Shown here in pieces: positions 19,362-27,215 of a stretch of 51,831 nt of DNA. Origin of the DNA: an uncultured Frankineae bacterium (GTDB lineage Bacteria > Actinomycetota > Actinomycetes > Mycobacteriales > SCTD01). Within the stretch, counting starts at the first letter, position 1. Each line of letters starts with the position of its first letter. The position numbers were made by a program, and so were the translations under genes. Location of the stretch: the NCBI GenBank assembly GCA_902805805.1, contig CADCUE010000031.1, positions 1 through 51,831 on the forward strand. Reading direction: 5' to 3'. The notes below the pieces were generated by a model. That model searched no databases, had not been told where the DNA came from, and was given only the letters and a program-made list of their open reading frames with translations.

Positions 19362-20222
19362 TCAGCCGTCGCGCAGCGCGCAGAGCAGCTCGATGTCCCG
19401 GCGGTGGGTGCTCGCGTCGCCCGGGGTCTCGACCACGACGGGCACGCCCCGGGTGGCCGGGTGGCGGAACAGCTCGGCGAAGGCGTCCTTGCCGATGTGC
19501 CCCTCGCCGATGGCCTCGTGCCGGTCGCGGGCGGAGCCGAGCGGGTCCTTGGAGTCGTTGGCGTGGACCAGCCCGAGGCGGCCCCGCCCGACCGCCTTGA
19601 CCAGCGCGTCGAGCGTCTTCTTCATGCCCCCAGGGCTGGAGACGTCGTGGCCGGCGGCGAAGGCGTGGCAGGTGTCGAGGCAGACCCCGAGCATCGGGTG
19701 GGCGTCGAGCTGGGCGAACCACGGCTCGAGCTCCTGCACCGTGGCGGCCAGCGCCTGGCCGCCGCCCGCGGTCGGCTCGACGAGCAGCCGCGGGCCGTCC
19801 GGGTCGGCGGCCTCCAGCAGCGGCAGCAGCGCGGTGCGCAGCTGCGCCATGGCGTCGTCGCGGTGGGCGCCGGCCACGGCGCTCCCGGCGTGCACGACCA
19901 CGCCCGCCGCGCCGAGGGCCAGGCCCCGCCGCATCGCGTGCTCGACAGCGGCCACCGACCGGGCGAGGGTCGCCTCGGCGGGGGAGCCGAAGTTGACCAG
20001 GTAGGGCGCGTGGACGTAGACGCCGATGCCGCTGTCGGCGCACCGGCCGGCGAACACCTCGTCCTGGGCCGGGTCACCGGCGCTCGGCGCCCAGCCGCGC
20101 GGGTTGCTCACGAACACCTGGACGGCCCGCGCGCCGATCTCCCCGGCGTACGCCAGTGCCTTGACCAGACCGCCGGAGGTCGGCACGTGGGAGCCCACGG
20201 CGGAGGGCTTGCGGGGAGGCAC
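19362..20222 (-). CDS. nfo: Endonuclease IV (AP endonuclease)
   Basis: DNA repair enzyme of 286 residues that cuts at abasic sites, an AP endonuclease family 2 TIM barrel with three zinc ions. Visible family blocks: VGSHVPTSGGLVKAL, VHAPYLVNFGSP, VVVHAGSAVAGAHRDDA, LLVEPTAGGG, LGVCLDTCHAFAAGHD, VHANDSKDPLGSARDRHEAIGEG HIG, and VVVETPGD; together they contain the expected His, Glu and Asp metal ligands. GTG 20222 follows CAGGCT by 6 nt on the minus strand, possibly leaderless. It stands downstream of the PknL-like kinase in the same direction but about 40 bp apart in opposite order, so independent transcription is likely. Confidence 0.93.
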   Translation of the reverse strand: MPPRKPSAVGSHVPTSGGLVKALAYAGEIGARAVQVFVSNPRGWAPSAGDPAQDEVFAGRCADSGIGVYVHAPYLVNFGSPAEATLARSVAAVEHAMRRGLALGAAGVVVHAGSAVAGAHRDDAMAQLRTALLPLLEAADPDGPRLLVEPTAGGGQALAATVQELEPWFAQLDAHPMLGVCLDTCHAFAAGHDVSSPGGMKKTLDALVKAVGRGRLGLVHANDSKDPLGSARDRHEAIGEGHIGKDAFAELFRHPATRGVPVVVETPGDASTHRRDIELLCALRDG

Positions 20223-20264
20223 CGCGACAGCCTGCCATGCCTGAGCTTCTACGCACCGTGGTCG

Positions 20265-22127
20265 TCAGAACACGTAGACGGTCACCCGCGAGCCCTTGCG
20301 GACCTGCGCCCCCGCCGCGGGGTCGGTCGAGCGCACCCGGCCCGGCCCGGGGATGGCCACCACGCGCACCGACAGCCCCGCCGCCTCGAGCGCCTGCTCG
20401 GCGTCGTCGCGCGGCTGCCCCACGACGTCCGGGACGGGAACGAGCTCAGGGCCCTTGCTGACCTCGAGGACGACCTCGGACCCGCGCGCGGCGGTGCCGG
20501 ACGAGGGCGACTGGTCGGCGACGCGTCCCCGGTCCACCTGCTCGGAGAAGACCTCGACGACCTTCGGCGTGAAGCCGGCCTCGGTGACCGCCGCCTCCGC
20601 CTCGGCGCGCGGGGCGCCCTGCGCGTCCGGCACCGGCAGCATCTCGACGCCCTTGCTCAGGACGAGCGCCACCGCGGTGTCCGGTGGGAGCGCGGCGCCC
20701 TTCTCCGGGTCCGTGCGCACCACCGTCCCGACGGGGGCCTCGCTGAACGCCTCGGTGACCGGGCCTGCGGCCAGCCCGGTCTCCTCGAGCGCGGCTGCGG
20801 CCTCGTCGCGGGTGCGGCCGGCCAGGTCGGGGACCGCTCGTCGGTCCGGCCCGAGCGAGGTCTGCAGCGTGATGGTGCCGCCCTCGAGCACCCGGCCGTC
20901 GGGAGCGGGGTCCTGGTCGACGACGTGGTCCTCCGCCACGCGGTCGCTGTAGACGGCCGGGCGCTCGTCGACGGTGAAGCCGGCCGCCTCCAGCGCGCTG
21001 CGCGCCTCCGTCTCGGCCATCCCCACGACGCGCGGAGCCGCGGTCCAGCGCCCGAGGAAGGCGTACCAGCCGCCGGCCAGGACGGCGCAGGCGACGACGA
21101 CCGCGAGCAGGGCGAGCAGACGCCGCCGGCGAGGTCCGTTCCTGCGCGGCAGGGGCCGCGAGCCGACCAGCTCGCCGCGCGGGACGACCAGGGTCGGCGA
21201 GCCGGTGCGCCGCACGACCGGCGCGTCGTCGGACCGCGGGTCGAGGTCGGCGCGCACCGCCCGCAGCTCGGCGAGGAAGGCGCCGGCGTCGGCCGGTCGT
21301 GCTGACGGGTCGCGGCGGGTGGCCCGCACCACCAGGTCGTCCAGACCGGCCGGGACGCCCTCGACGACCTGGCCCGGCGGCGGGACGTCCTCGTGGACGT
21401 GGCGGTAGGCCACCGTCATGGGGCTGTCCGAGGAGTACGGCGGGGAGCCGGTCAGCAGCTCCCACAGCAGGACGCCCGCGGCGTAGACGTCGGTGCGGGT
21501 GTCGGTGCGCCCGTGCTCCACCTGCTCCGGCGCCAGGTAGGCCACCGTCCCGATGAGCAGGCCGGTGGTCGCCGTGACCGTGCTCGTCTCGATGGCCCGG
21601 GCCAGGCCGAAGTCGGCGACCTTGACCCGGCCGTCGTCGGACAGCAGGACGTTCTCGGGCTTGACGTCGCGGTGCACCAGCCCGGCGGCGTGCGCGGCCG
21701 CGAGCGCGACGAGCACCGGCTCGAGCAGGTCGAGCGCCCGTGCCGGCGGCAGGGCCCCGCGCTCGCGCAGGACGTCGCGCAGGGTCCCGCCCGAGACCCG
21801 CTCCATGACCAGGTAGGCGGTCCCGGTGGCCGCGTCGGTGCCCTGGTCGTGCACGGCGACCACCTCCGGCGCCGACAGCCGCGCGGCGGCACGGGCCTCG
21901 CGCGCGAACCGCTCGACGAAGTCGGGGTCGCTCGCGAGCCCCGGCCGCATCACCTTGACGGCGACCGGGCGGTCCAGCCGCGTGTCGGTCGCGGCGTACA
22001 CGGTGGCCATCCCTCCGCGCGCGATCGGCCGGTCCAGCCGGTAGCGGGAGTCGAGCAGCGACCCGAGCAGGGGGTCGGCGACGGGCGGTGGAGCGCTGCT
22101 GATCACGCCGTCCACGGTCGTGTCCAC
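20265..22127 (-). CDS. pknL: PknL-like Ser/Thr protein kinase with PASTA repeats
   Basis: Transmembrane eukaryotic-type kinase of 620 residues. The kinase domain (about 29-290) has the Gly-rich loop IARGGMATVY, catalytic Lys58, the loop VHRDVKPEN with Asp154, and DFG at 172-174. One membrane helix near 340-362 leads to four extracellular PASTA repeats, each with VPD/VVG-type starts and EAEAALEAAGF-like helices, which bind peptidoglycan fragments or lipid II. I prefer GTG at 22127: TATGCT lies 7 nt upstream, fitting a leaderless start, while the in-frame ATG at 22139 falls inside that box. An Rv2175c-like protein, the known PknL substrate in mycobacteria, lies 4 kb away. The LysM transglycosylase directly upstream fits a cell-wall role. 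Confidence 0.92.
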   Translation of the reverse strand: MDTTVDGVISSAPPPVADPLLGSLLDSRYRLDRPIARGGMATVYAATDTRLDRPVAVKVMRPGLASDPDFVERFAREARAAARLSAPEVVAVHDQGTDAATGTAYLVMERVSGGTLRDVLRERGALPPARALDLLEPVLVALAAAHAAGLVHRDVKPENVLLSDDGRVKVADFGLARAIETSTVTATTGLLIGTVAYLAPEQVEHGRTDTRTDVYAAGVLLWELLTGSPPYSSDSPMTVAYRHVHEDVPPPGQVVEGVPAGLDDLVVRATRRDPSARPADAGAFLAELRAVRADLDPRSDDAPVVRRTGSPTLVVPRGELVGSRPLPRRNGPRRRRLLALLAVVVACAVLAGGWYAFLGRWTAAPRVVGMAETEARSALEAAGFTVDERPAVYSDRVAEDHVVDQDPAPDGRVLEGGTITLQTSLGPDRRAVPDLAGRTRDEAAAALEETGLAAGPVTEAFSEAPVGTVVRTDPEKGAALPPDTAVALVLSKGVEMLPVPDAQGAPRAEAEAAVTEAGFTPKVVEVFSEQVDRGRVADQSPSSGTAARGSEVVLEVSKGPELVPVPDVVGQPRDDAEQALEAAGLSVRVVAIPGPGRVRSTDPAAGAQVRKGSRVTVYVF

Positions 22128-22134
22128 GACCGGC

Positions 22135-22140
22135 AGCATA
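22135..22140 (-). promoter_or_regulatory. -10 box for the PknL-like kinase
   Basis: TATGCT on the minus strand, 7 nt before GTG 22127. It overlaps an in-frame ATG and so argues for the shorter protein. Confidence 0.5.
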
Positions 22141-22179
22141 GGTCCGCGAGCCGCTCCGACCCGTCAGGCGCGGCCGGGG

Positions 22180-23112
22180 TCAGCCGTTGGCGAAGCGCCC
22201 GCGCAGAGCGTTGATGTTCTTGATGTACGTGCGCGTCTGCGGCAGCAGGCCCTTGCGGGAGATGGACCCGAGCCCCTGGTAGTAGCCGGCCAGCGCCCGG
22301 TCGGCGGTGCCCTGCGAGCGCACGAGCTGGCGCAGCAGCAGCACGCCGGCGGTGATGTTGTCCTGCGTGTCGAGCAGGTCCAGCGAGCGGCCGGTCTGGC
22401 GGGACAGCACCCGCCCGGTCGAGGGCAGCACCTGCATGACCCCGATCGCGTTGACGCCGGACACGACGCGCTGCTGGAAGCCGCTCTCGTGGTAGGCCAC
22501 GGCGACCGCCAGCGACGGCGAGACGCCGTGCCGGCGGGCGGTCGAGGCGACCATGCGGCGCACCTGGGCGCGGGAGGGGTGGCTGCGGCCGGCCAGGACG
22601 CGCCGGTTCTCGGCGACCGAGCTGCGGACCGACTCCGGGATGCGGTGGCCGGCGTTGGTCGTGGGGACGCCGGCGGTGCCGGAGCTGCGCGCGCCGCTCC
22701 CGCTCCCGGGGATGACCAGCCGCGAGCCCGCGTAGATGCGTCCACCGGACAGGCCGTTGCGGGAGGCGATCGAGGACTGGCTGACGCCGTAGCGCACCGC
22801 GAGGTGGCTGAGGGTCTCGCCGCGGACGACCCGGTGCGTCCGGGCGCTGCCCGCGCTGCTCTTCCCGCCCCCGGAGGCGATGCGCAGGGTCTGGCCGGCG
22901 TAGATCGTGCCGTTGCCCGGCAGGGTGTTCAGGGACCGCAGCGACGACTCGGACGTGCCGTGCGTGCGCGCGAGCTCCCAGAGCGTGTCGCCCGGCCGGA
23001 CCCGGATGACCGACGGTGCGCCGGCGGTCGAGACGACGGCGAGGGCGAGCAGCACGCAGACGGTCGTACGACCCGCGCGCCGACGGGCGCGGGCGGAAGC
23101 GGAGCGGTTCAT
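22180..23112 (-). CDS. Secreted LysM-LysM lytic transglycosylase
   Basis: Peptidoglycan hydrolase of 310 residues. A basic N-terminus and hydrophobic stretch (about 14-32) form a signal peptide. Two LysM peptidoglycan-binding repeats follow (about 36-79, VRPGDTLWELARTHGTSESS; about 93-135, VVRGETLSHLAVRYGVSQSS), then a linker and a transglycosylase SLT domain (about 180-300) with the catalytic Glu209 in AYHESGF and the NAIGVMQVLPSTG motif. ATG 23112 has GAGGGA 5 nt upstream; the ATG 24 bp earlier has no ribosome site. A classical promoter and paired GTnAC repeats lie upstream, hinting at MtrA-type control. Same direction as, and just before, the kinase gene. Confidence 0.92.
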   Translation of the reverse strand: MNRSASARARRRAGRTTVCVLLALAVVSTAGAPSVIRVRPGDTLWELARTHGTSESSLRSLNTLPGNGTIYAGQTLRIASGGGKSSAGSARTHRVVRGETLSHLAVRYGVSQSSIASRNGLSGGRIYAGSRLVIPGSGSGARSSGTAGVPTTNAGHRIPESVRSSVAENRRVLAGRSHPSRAQVRRMVASTARRHGVSPSLAVAVAYHESGFQQRVVSGVNAIGVMQVLPSTGRVLSRQTGRSLDLLDTQDNITAGVLLLRQLVRSQGTADRALAGYYQGLGSISRKGLLPQTRTYIKNINALRGRFANG

Positions 23113-23165
23113 GTCGTCCCTCACGGTGGGCAGCACGGTCGGTCACGCAGCGGTACTTCCGCGGC

Positions 23166-23229
23166 ACGCTACGCACCAGTGACGGCTGTGACAAGTGGGG
23201 CACAGACACGCAGAAGTTACTGGTGTGAC
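23166..23229 (-). promoter_or_regulatory. Promoter and candidate MtrA-type boxes of the transglycosylase
   Basis: Minus strand: TTGTCA (23194-23189), a 17-bp spacer, then TAGCGT (23171-23166) form a near-ideal housekeeping promoter. Two repeat pairs lie on it: GTCAC-N4-GTCAC (23192-23179, overlapping the -35) and GTCAC-N4-GTAAC (23229-23216). Paired GTnAC repeats resemble binding sites reported for the cell-wall regulator MtrA. Confidence 0.5.
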
Positions 23230-23359
23230 TCGGCGGTCGGGGGACGACACGCCGCGGCTGCGCGAAGCGCGGCTCGCGCGCGTCCTGGATCGTCCTGGTT
23301 CGTCCGGAGACGTCGCCGCGCGGGCGGCCGCACAGGCTGCCGATCCGACGACCGCGACC

Positions 23360-23365
23360 TACTCT
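23360..23365 (+). promoter_or_regulatory. -10 box for the first Gfo/Idh/MocA gene
   Basis: TACTCT lies 7 nt before GTG 23373, fitting a leaderless transcript. Confidence 0.45.
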
Positions 23366-23372
23366 CCGGACC

Positions 23373-24989
23373 GTGACTGTCCCCGCACCCCGTCCCCGTC
23401 CGCGCGTCGCCGTGGTGCGCGCCGACGGGCGCGGCACCTCGCTGACCACCCGGCTGGCCGACGCCGGCTTCTCCCTCACGGAGGGCCCCGACCCGACGGC
23501 CGCAGCCCTGCTCGTGCTCGGTCCGACCGGCGACGGCCCGCTGCTCGCGGCGGCCGAGCGCGGGACGCCGGTGCTGCTCGTCGGCGCCGAGCACGCGGGC
23601 TCGCTCTGGGACGCCGCCGGTCTGGTGCCCGGGCGGGTCCTGCCTGCGCACGACGTACGGGTGCGACCCGGGCGCTCGGCCGGCGAGGTGGCGCAGCGGC
23701 TGCCGGGGGACGAGCTGGTGCTGCACGACCGCTGGCCGCTGCAGGACAAGGTGGCCGACGACGTCGAGCAGCTGCTCACCGCCAACTCGGCCTTCTGCGA
23801 CCACCCGGTGGCGACGTGGCGGCCGGCGACCTGCGTCGGCACGCTCACCCTGGGGTCGGCGGACCGGACGCTGGACGACCCGGCGTTCGCCCGGCTGGTC
23901 TTCCGCGTCCTGCGCCACGTGCTGGGCCTGCGGGACGCACCACCCGTCCGGGTCGGGATGCTCGGCTACGGCGCCATCGGGCACGAGCACGCCGCGGCGA
24001 TCGGCAGCACCGCGGGCCTCGAGCTGGCCGCCGTCTGCGACCCGGTCGAGGCGCGCGTGGCGGCAGCCCGTGCGTACGCCCCTGGACTGCGCGGGCACAC
24101 CGCCGTCGAGGGGCTGCTGGCCGACGACGGGGTCGACCTGGTCGTCGTGTCGACGCCGCCCAACACGCACGCCGAGCAGGTGCTGCGCGCGCTCGAGGCC
24201 GGCAAGCACGTCGTCGTGGAGAAGCCGTTCTGCCTCACGGTCGAGGAGGCCGACCGGCAGATCGCCGCCGCCGACGCGGCCGGGCTGGCGCTGGCCGTCT
24301 ACCAGAACCGCCGGTGGGACGTCGACTACCTCGCGCTCAAGGCCGCGGTGCGGGCCGGGCGCCTCGGCGAGGTCTTCCACGTCGAGACCTTCGTCGGCGG
24401 CTACGACCACCCCTGCAACTTCTGGCACAGCGACGCGGAGATCAGCGGGGGAGCGATCTACGACTGGGGCAGCCACTACCTCGACTGGGTGCTCGACCTG
24501 CTGCCGCAGCCCGTGGAGTGGGTGTCCGCGACGGCGCACAAGCGGGTCTGGCACGACGTGACCAACGCCGACCACACCCGGGTGCTGCTGCACTTCGCGG
24601 ACGGTGCGGAGGCCGAGTTCACCCACTCCGACCTGGCCGCGGCACGCAAGCCGAAGTTCTACGTCCTGGGCACCACCGGAGCCCTGGTGGGCGACTGGCA
24701 GCAGGAGCGGATCGTCAGCCGCTCGCCCGTCGGGCTGGTCGCGGAGGACCGCTTCGCCGTCTCCGACGCCCCGGCGGCCCTGTCGCTGCACGGCGCCGAC
24801 GGCTCGGTGACGCGACTGCCGAGCGCGGCCGCACCGGCGCAGCCGTTCCACCGCGAGCTCGCCGACACCCTGCTGTCGGGCTGGCCCATGTCGGTGACGC
24901 CGCAGGGCAGCCGCCGCAACATCGCGGTCATGCAGGCCGCCACGCAGTCGGCCGCCGAGGGTGGCCGACCCGTGCCCGTGCCGGCGTGA
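23373..24989 (+). CDS. Gfo/Idh/MocA oxidoreductase with ThuA-like N-terminal domain
   Basis: NAD(P)-dependent sugar or cyclitol dehydrogenase, 538 residues, some 180 longer than a usual member. Residues 1-185 form an extra domain (VAVVRADGRGT, HDRWPLQDKVADDVEQLL, AFCDHPVATWRP, VGTLTLGSADRTLDDPAF) that resembles the ThuA trehalose-utilisation/class I amidotransferase-like fold. The dehydrogenase follows: cofactor loop GMLGYGAIGHEHA near 195-207, then VSTPPNTHAEQVLRALEAGK, VVEKPF with the family lysine, and DWGSHYLDW in the C-terminal domain. Its stop overlaps the start of a second family member (GTGA), so both are co-translated. Such fusions are found with sugar-utilisation loci, but no transporter is nearby, and the substrate is unknown. 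Confidence 0.85.
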   Translation: MTVPAPRPRPRVAVVRADGRGTSLTTRLADAGFSLTEGPDPTAAALLVLGPTGDGPLLAAAERGTPVLLVGAEHAGSLWDAAGLVPGRVLPAHDVRVRPGRSAGEVAQRLPGDELVLHDRWPLQDKVADDVEQLLTANSAFCDHPVATWRPATCVGTLTLGSADRTLDDPAFARLVFRVLRHVLGLRDAPPVRVGMLGYGAIGHEHAAAIGSTAGLELAAVCDPVEARVAAARAYAPGLRGHTAVEGLLADDGVDLVVVSTPPNTHAEQVLRALEAGKHVVVEKPFCLTVEEADRQIAAADAAGLALAVYQNRRWDVDYLALKAAVRAGRLGEVFHVETFVGGYDHPCNFWHSDAEISGGAIYDWGSHYLDWVLDLLPQPVEWVSATAHKRVWHDVTNADHTRVLLHFADGAEAEFTHSDLAAARKPKFYVLGTTGALVGDWQQERIVSRSPVGLVAEDRFAVSDAPAALSLHGADGSVTRLPSAAAPAQPFHRELADTLLSGWPMSVTPQGSRRNIAVMQAATQSAAEGGRPVPVPA

Positions 24990-25990
24990 CGCCTGCGCCG
25001 GACCCGGTGCGCTGGGGGTTCCTGGGCGCCGGGGGCATCGCCCGCACCGCGCTGGCCCCGGCCGTCGCGGCGGCGTCGGGAGCCGTCCTGCACGCCGCCG
25101 CGGCACGCGACCCCGCCCGTGCCGCGGCCCTCGGACCGGACAGAGTCCACCGCGACTACGCCGAGCTGCTCGCCGACGACGACGTCGAGGTCGTGTACGT
25201 CGCCCTGCACAACACCGCGCACCTGCCGTGGACGCTGGCCGCGCTGGCGGCCGGCAAGCACGTGCTGTGCGAGAAGCCGCTCGGGCTGGACGCCGCCGAG
25301 GTCGACGCGATGACGGCCGCGGCAGGGGACCGGCGAGTCGTGGAGGCCAGCTGGTACCGCTGGCACCCCCGCGTGCGGCTCGCCCAGGACCGGCTCGCCG
25401 GTCTCGGACCGGTGCGCCACGTCGCCGCGGGGTTCACGTTCGGCGCCGAGCTGGACGGCAACTACCGGCTGGACCCCGACCTGGGCGGCGGAGCCCTCTA
25501 CGACGTCGGCTGCTACGCCGTGTCCGCCTGCCTGTGGGCGGTCGGCCAGGGGCTGCCGCAGGACGTCGTGGCCCGCAGCCGGCGCGGTCCGACCGGCGTC
25601 GACCTCGACACCCGGGCGATCCTGCGGTGGGAGTCGGGCGCCGAGGCCGAGGTGCACGCCGCCATCGACGGGGACGAGCGGCAGTGGCTGGTCGTCACCG
25701 CCGAGCGCGGCGAGCTGGAGCTGCGCGGGGACAACGCCTACACCGCCTGGCGCACGGACGCGACCGAGCTGTGGGCCTCGGACGGGCGCTCCACCGAGCG
25801 CCTGCCCGTCCCGGCTGCCGACCCGTACCGGCTCATGGTGGAGGAGATGTCCTCCGTCGTGCGCGGGGGACCGGGGTGGGTGCTGCCGATCGAGGAGTCC
25901 CGGTCGACCGCGGCCGTGCTGGACGCCGCCTTCGCCAGCGCCGCGCAGAACGGCGAGCCGGTGGCCGTGGAGCCGTCGCGCTCGCCGTGA
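24986..25990 (+). CDS. Gfo/Idh/MocA-family oxidoreductase
   Basis: Second NAD(P)-dependent dehydrogenase, 334 residues and without an extra domain. Cofactor loop GFLGAGGIARTALAPAV near the N-terminus, ALHNTAHLPWTLAALAAGKH, the family EKP motif (LCEKPLG), SWYRWHPRV, and LGGGALYDVGCYAVSA in the substrate domain. It is closest in style to the D-xylose/trans-dihydrodiol dehydrogenase branch. GTG 24986 overlaps the previous stop. The pair probably work in one pathway on related sugar substrates, by inference from coupling alone. Confidence 0.9.
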   Translation: MTPAPDPVRWGFLGAGGIARTALAPAVAAASGAVLHAAAARDPARAAALGPDRVHRDYAELLADDDVEVVYVALHNTAHLPWTLAALAAGKHVLCEKPLGLDAAEVDAMTAAAGDRRVVEASWYRWHPRVRLAQDRLAGLGPVRHVAAGFTFGAELDGNYRLDPDLGGGALYDVGCYAVSACLWAVGQGLPQDVVARSRRGPTGVDLDTRAILRWESGAEAEVHAAIDGDERQWLVVTAERGELELRGDNAYTAWRTDATELWASDGRSTERLPVPAADPYRLMVEEMSSVVRGGPGWVLPIEESRSTAAVLDAAFASAAQNGEPVAVEPSRSP

Positions 25991-26003
25991 CCTCGGGCCT
26001 CAC

Positions 26004-26009
26004 TAGGCT
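26004..26009 (+). promoter_or_regulatory. -10 box for the Rv2175c-like gene
   Basis: TAGGCT lies 7 nt before GTG 26017, fitting a leaderless transcript and favouring that start over the ATG at 26023. Confidence 0.5.
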
Positions 26010-26016
26010 GGCGGGC

Positions 26017-26343
26017 GTGGAGATGCTGAGCATGACCGAGGTCGCCGAGCGCATGGGCATCGGTCCGACCGGCGTCCGCGACCTGGTCAAGGCCGGCCAC
26101 CTGCTGGCCGTTCCCGACGCCGAGGGCAAGCGGGTCGTGCCGGCCGAGCAGCTGGACGGGCCGGTCCTGGTCAAGCACCTGGTCCCGGTGCTGACCCTGC
26201 TGCGCGACGCCGGATACAGCGACGACGAGGCGCTGCGCTGGCTGACCACCCCGGACGAGACCCTCCCGGGGACGCCGCTGCAGGCGCTGCACGAGAACCG
26301 CGCCACCGAGATCAAGCGACGGGCGCAGGCGCTCGGCTGGTAG
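26017..26343 (+). CDS. Rv2175c-like winged-helix DNA-binding protein
   Basis: Small protein of 108 residues resembling mycobacterial Rv2175c, a DNA-binding protein phosphorylated by PknL. The N-terminal helix-turn-helix (LSMTEVAERMGIGPTGVRDL, residues 4-23) is followed by a short wing (GHLLAVPDAEGKRVVPAEQL) and a C-terminal helical part (VLTLLRDAGYSDDEALRWL). The N-terminus is shorter than that of Rv2175c, and the activation-type threonine tail there is not seen. The PknL-like kinase lies about 4 kb to the left on the other strand, separated by the transglycosylase and two dehydrogenases, so the mycobacterial pairing is loosened but kept. Confidence 0.85.
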   Translation: MEMLSMTEVAERMGIGPTGVRDLVKAGHLLAVPDAEGKRVVPAEQLDGPVLVKHLVPVLTLLRDAGYSDDEALRWLTTPDETLPGTPLQALHENRATEIKRRAQALGW

Positions 26344-26373
26344 GCCCGACCGCGCGTGGCGCGGGCGCTCGGC

Positions 26374-26895
26374 TCAGGTCTCCGGACCGGCTGCCCGTGT
26401 CTCGGCGCCGGCGCCGGACTCCTGCGGCTCGTTCTCCTTCTTGCGCAGCAGCACGGCCGTGGCCGCCAGCAGCAGCACCGTGCCCGCGAGGATGCCGATC
26501 TCCACCATGGCGCGGGCGAACTCCGGGCCCTTGTCGATGTACTCGTCCGCGGCCGTCACCGACAGGACGATGATCTCCTTGATGCTGGCCAGGATGCCGG
26601 CGATGAGGAACGGCTCCGCCAGGATCTGGCGCTCCTTGAGCGTCGTCCGGACCGCGTACAGCAGCTCGACGAAGATGAAGACGAGCAGCAGCGAGTCGAG
26701 CAGGGTGACCAGGCTGTTGGGGTCGTCGTCACCGATGTTCCGGAACATCTCCAGGCCGGCCTTGACCAGCACCGTGCCGGCCGCGACGGCCAGCAGCGAC
26801 GCGATCGCGACGTAGATGACGTCCTCGACGAGGACGAACATCCGGTTGCCCACGACGACGCGGGTGGGGTTCTGCTCGGGCTCAGGGGCAGGCAT
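26374..26895 (-). CDS. PsiE-family membrane protein
   Basis: Protein of 173 residues with four predicted membrane helices (about 23-48, 64-84, 93-113 and 133-150), related to the phosphate-starvation-inducible PsiE family of unknown function. Family-like features are the conserved LLDSLLLVFIFVELLYAV and FLIAGILASIKEIIVLSV stretches. The C-terminal tail is charged and probably cytoplasmic. CATGAT lies 6 nt before the ATG on the minus strand and may be a weak -10 box. An alkaline phosphatase is encoded 4 kb away, but no Pho box was recognised, so phosphate control is not shown. Confidence 0.8.
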   Translation of the reverse strand: MPAPEPEQNPTRVVVGNRMFVLVEDVIYVAIASLLAVAAGTVLVKAGLEMFRNIGDDDPNSLVTLLDSLLLVFIFVELLYAVRTTLKERQILAEPFLIAGILASIKEIIVLSVTAADEYIDKGPEFARAMVEIGILAGTVLLLAATAVLLRKKENEPQESGAGAETRAAGPET

Positions 26896-26936
26896 CGGGC
26901 GATCATGCCCGATCCGACGACCGGCCGGGGTGGGGC

Positions 26937-27215
26937 TCAGCTCGGGATGAAGCTGGCGCCCACGATCACGGCCGTCATGAGCACGAACAGGCCGAGGACC
27001 ACCAGCGTGATGATCATCGGCGTGCGGTTGCCGCTCACCGGCCCCATGTTGGGCGTGTTCTTGCGGTCGTCACCCACCGCACCGGACATCTGGTCGGCGT
27101 TCGGCGGGGTGTCGCCCGGCGCGACGCCGGACCCCCTGCCGAGGCCTGCCGTGACGGCCGGGTCAGGGTCGCCGCTCTCACTGGTCGCTGCTCGCTCGTC
27201 CTGGGGCACGGTCAC
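26937..27215 (-). CDS. DUF6480-like small membrane protein
   Basis: Protein of 92 residues. The soluble part (1-65) contains DPDPAVTAGLGRGSGVAPGD and TPPNADQ, which match my recollection of the actinobacterial DUF6480 family (PDPA..GLEPGGGVPPGETPP). A single C-terminal membrane helix follows (ITLVVLGLFVLMTAVIVGAS). Function unknown. GTG 27215 overlaps the phytoene synthase stop (GTGA), so it is co-translated with crtB; a role near membrane carotenoid synthesis is possible but unproven. Confidence 0.7.
   Translation of the reverse strand: MTVPQDERAATSESGDPDPAVTAGLGRGSGVAPGDTPPNADQMSGAVGDDRKNTPNMGPVSGNRTPMIITLVVLGLFVLMTAVIVGASFIPS

Noticed and set aside
22139..22139. ATG at 22139 as start of the PknL-like kinase
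   Set aside because: It falls within the TATGCT -10 box; GTG 22127 lies 7 nt downstream and fits leaderless initiation better.
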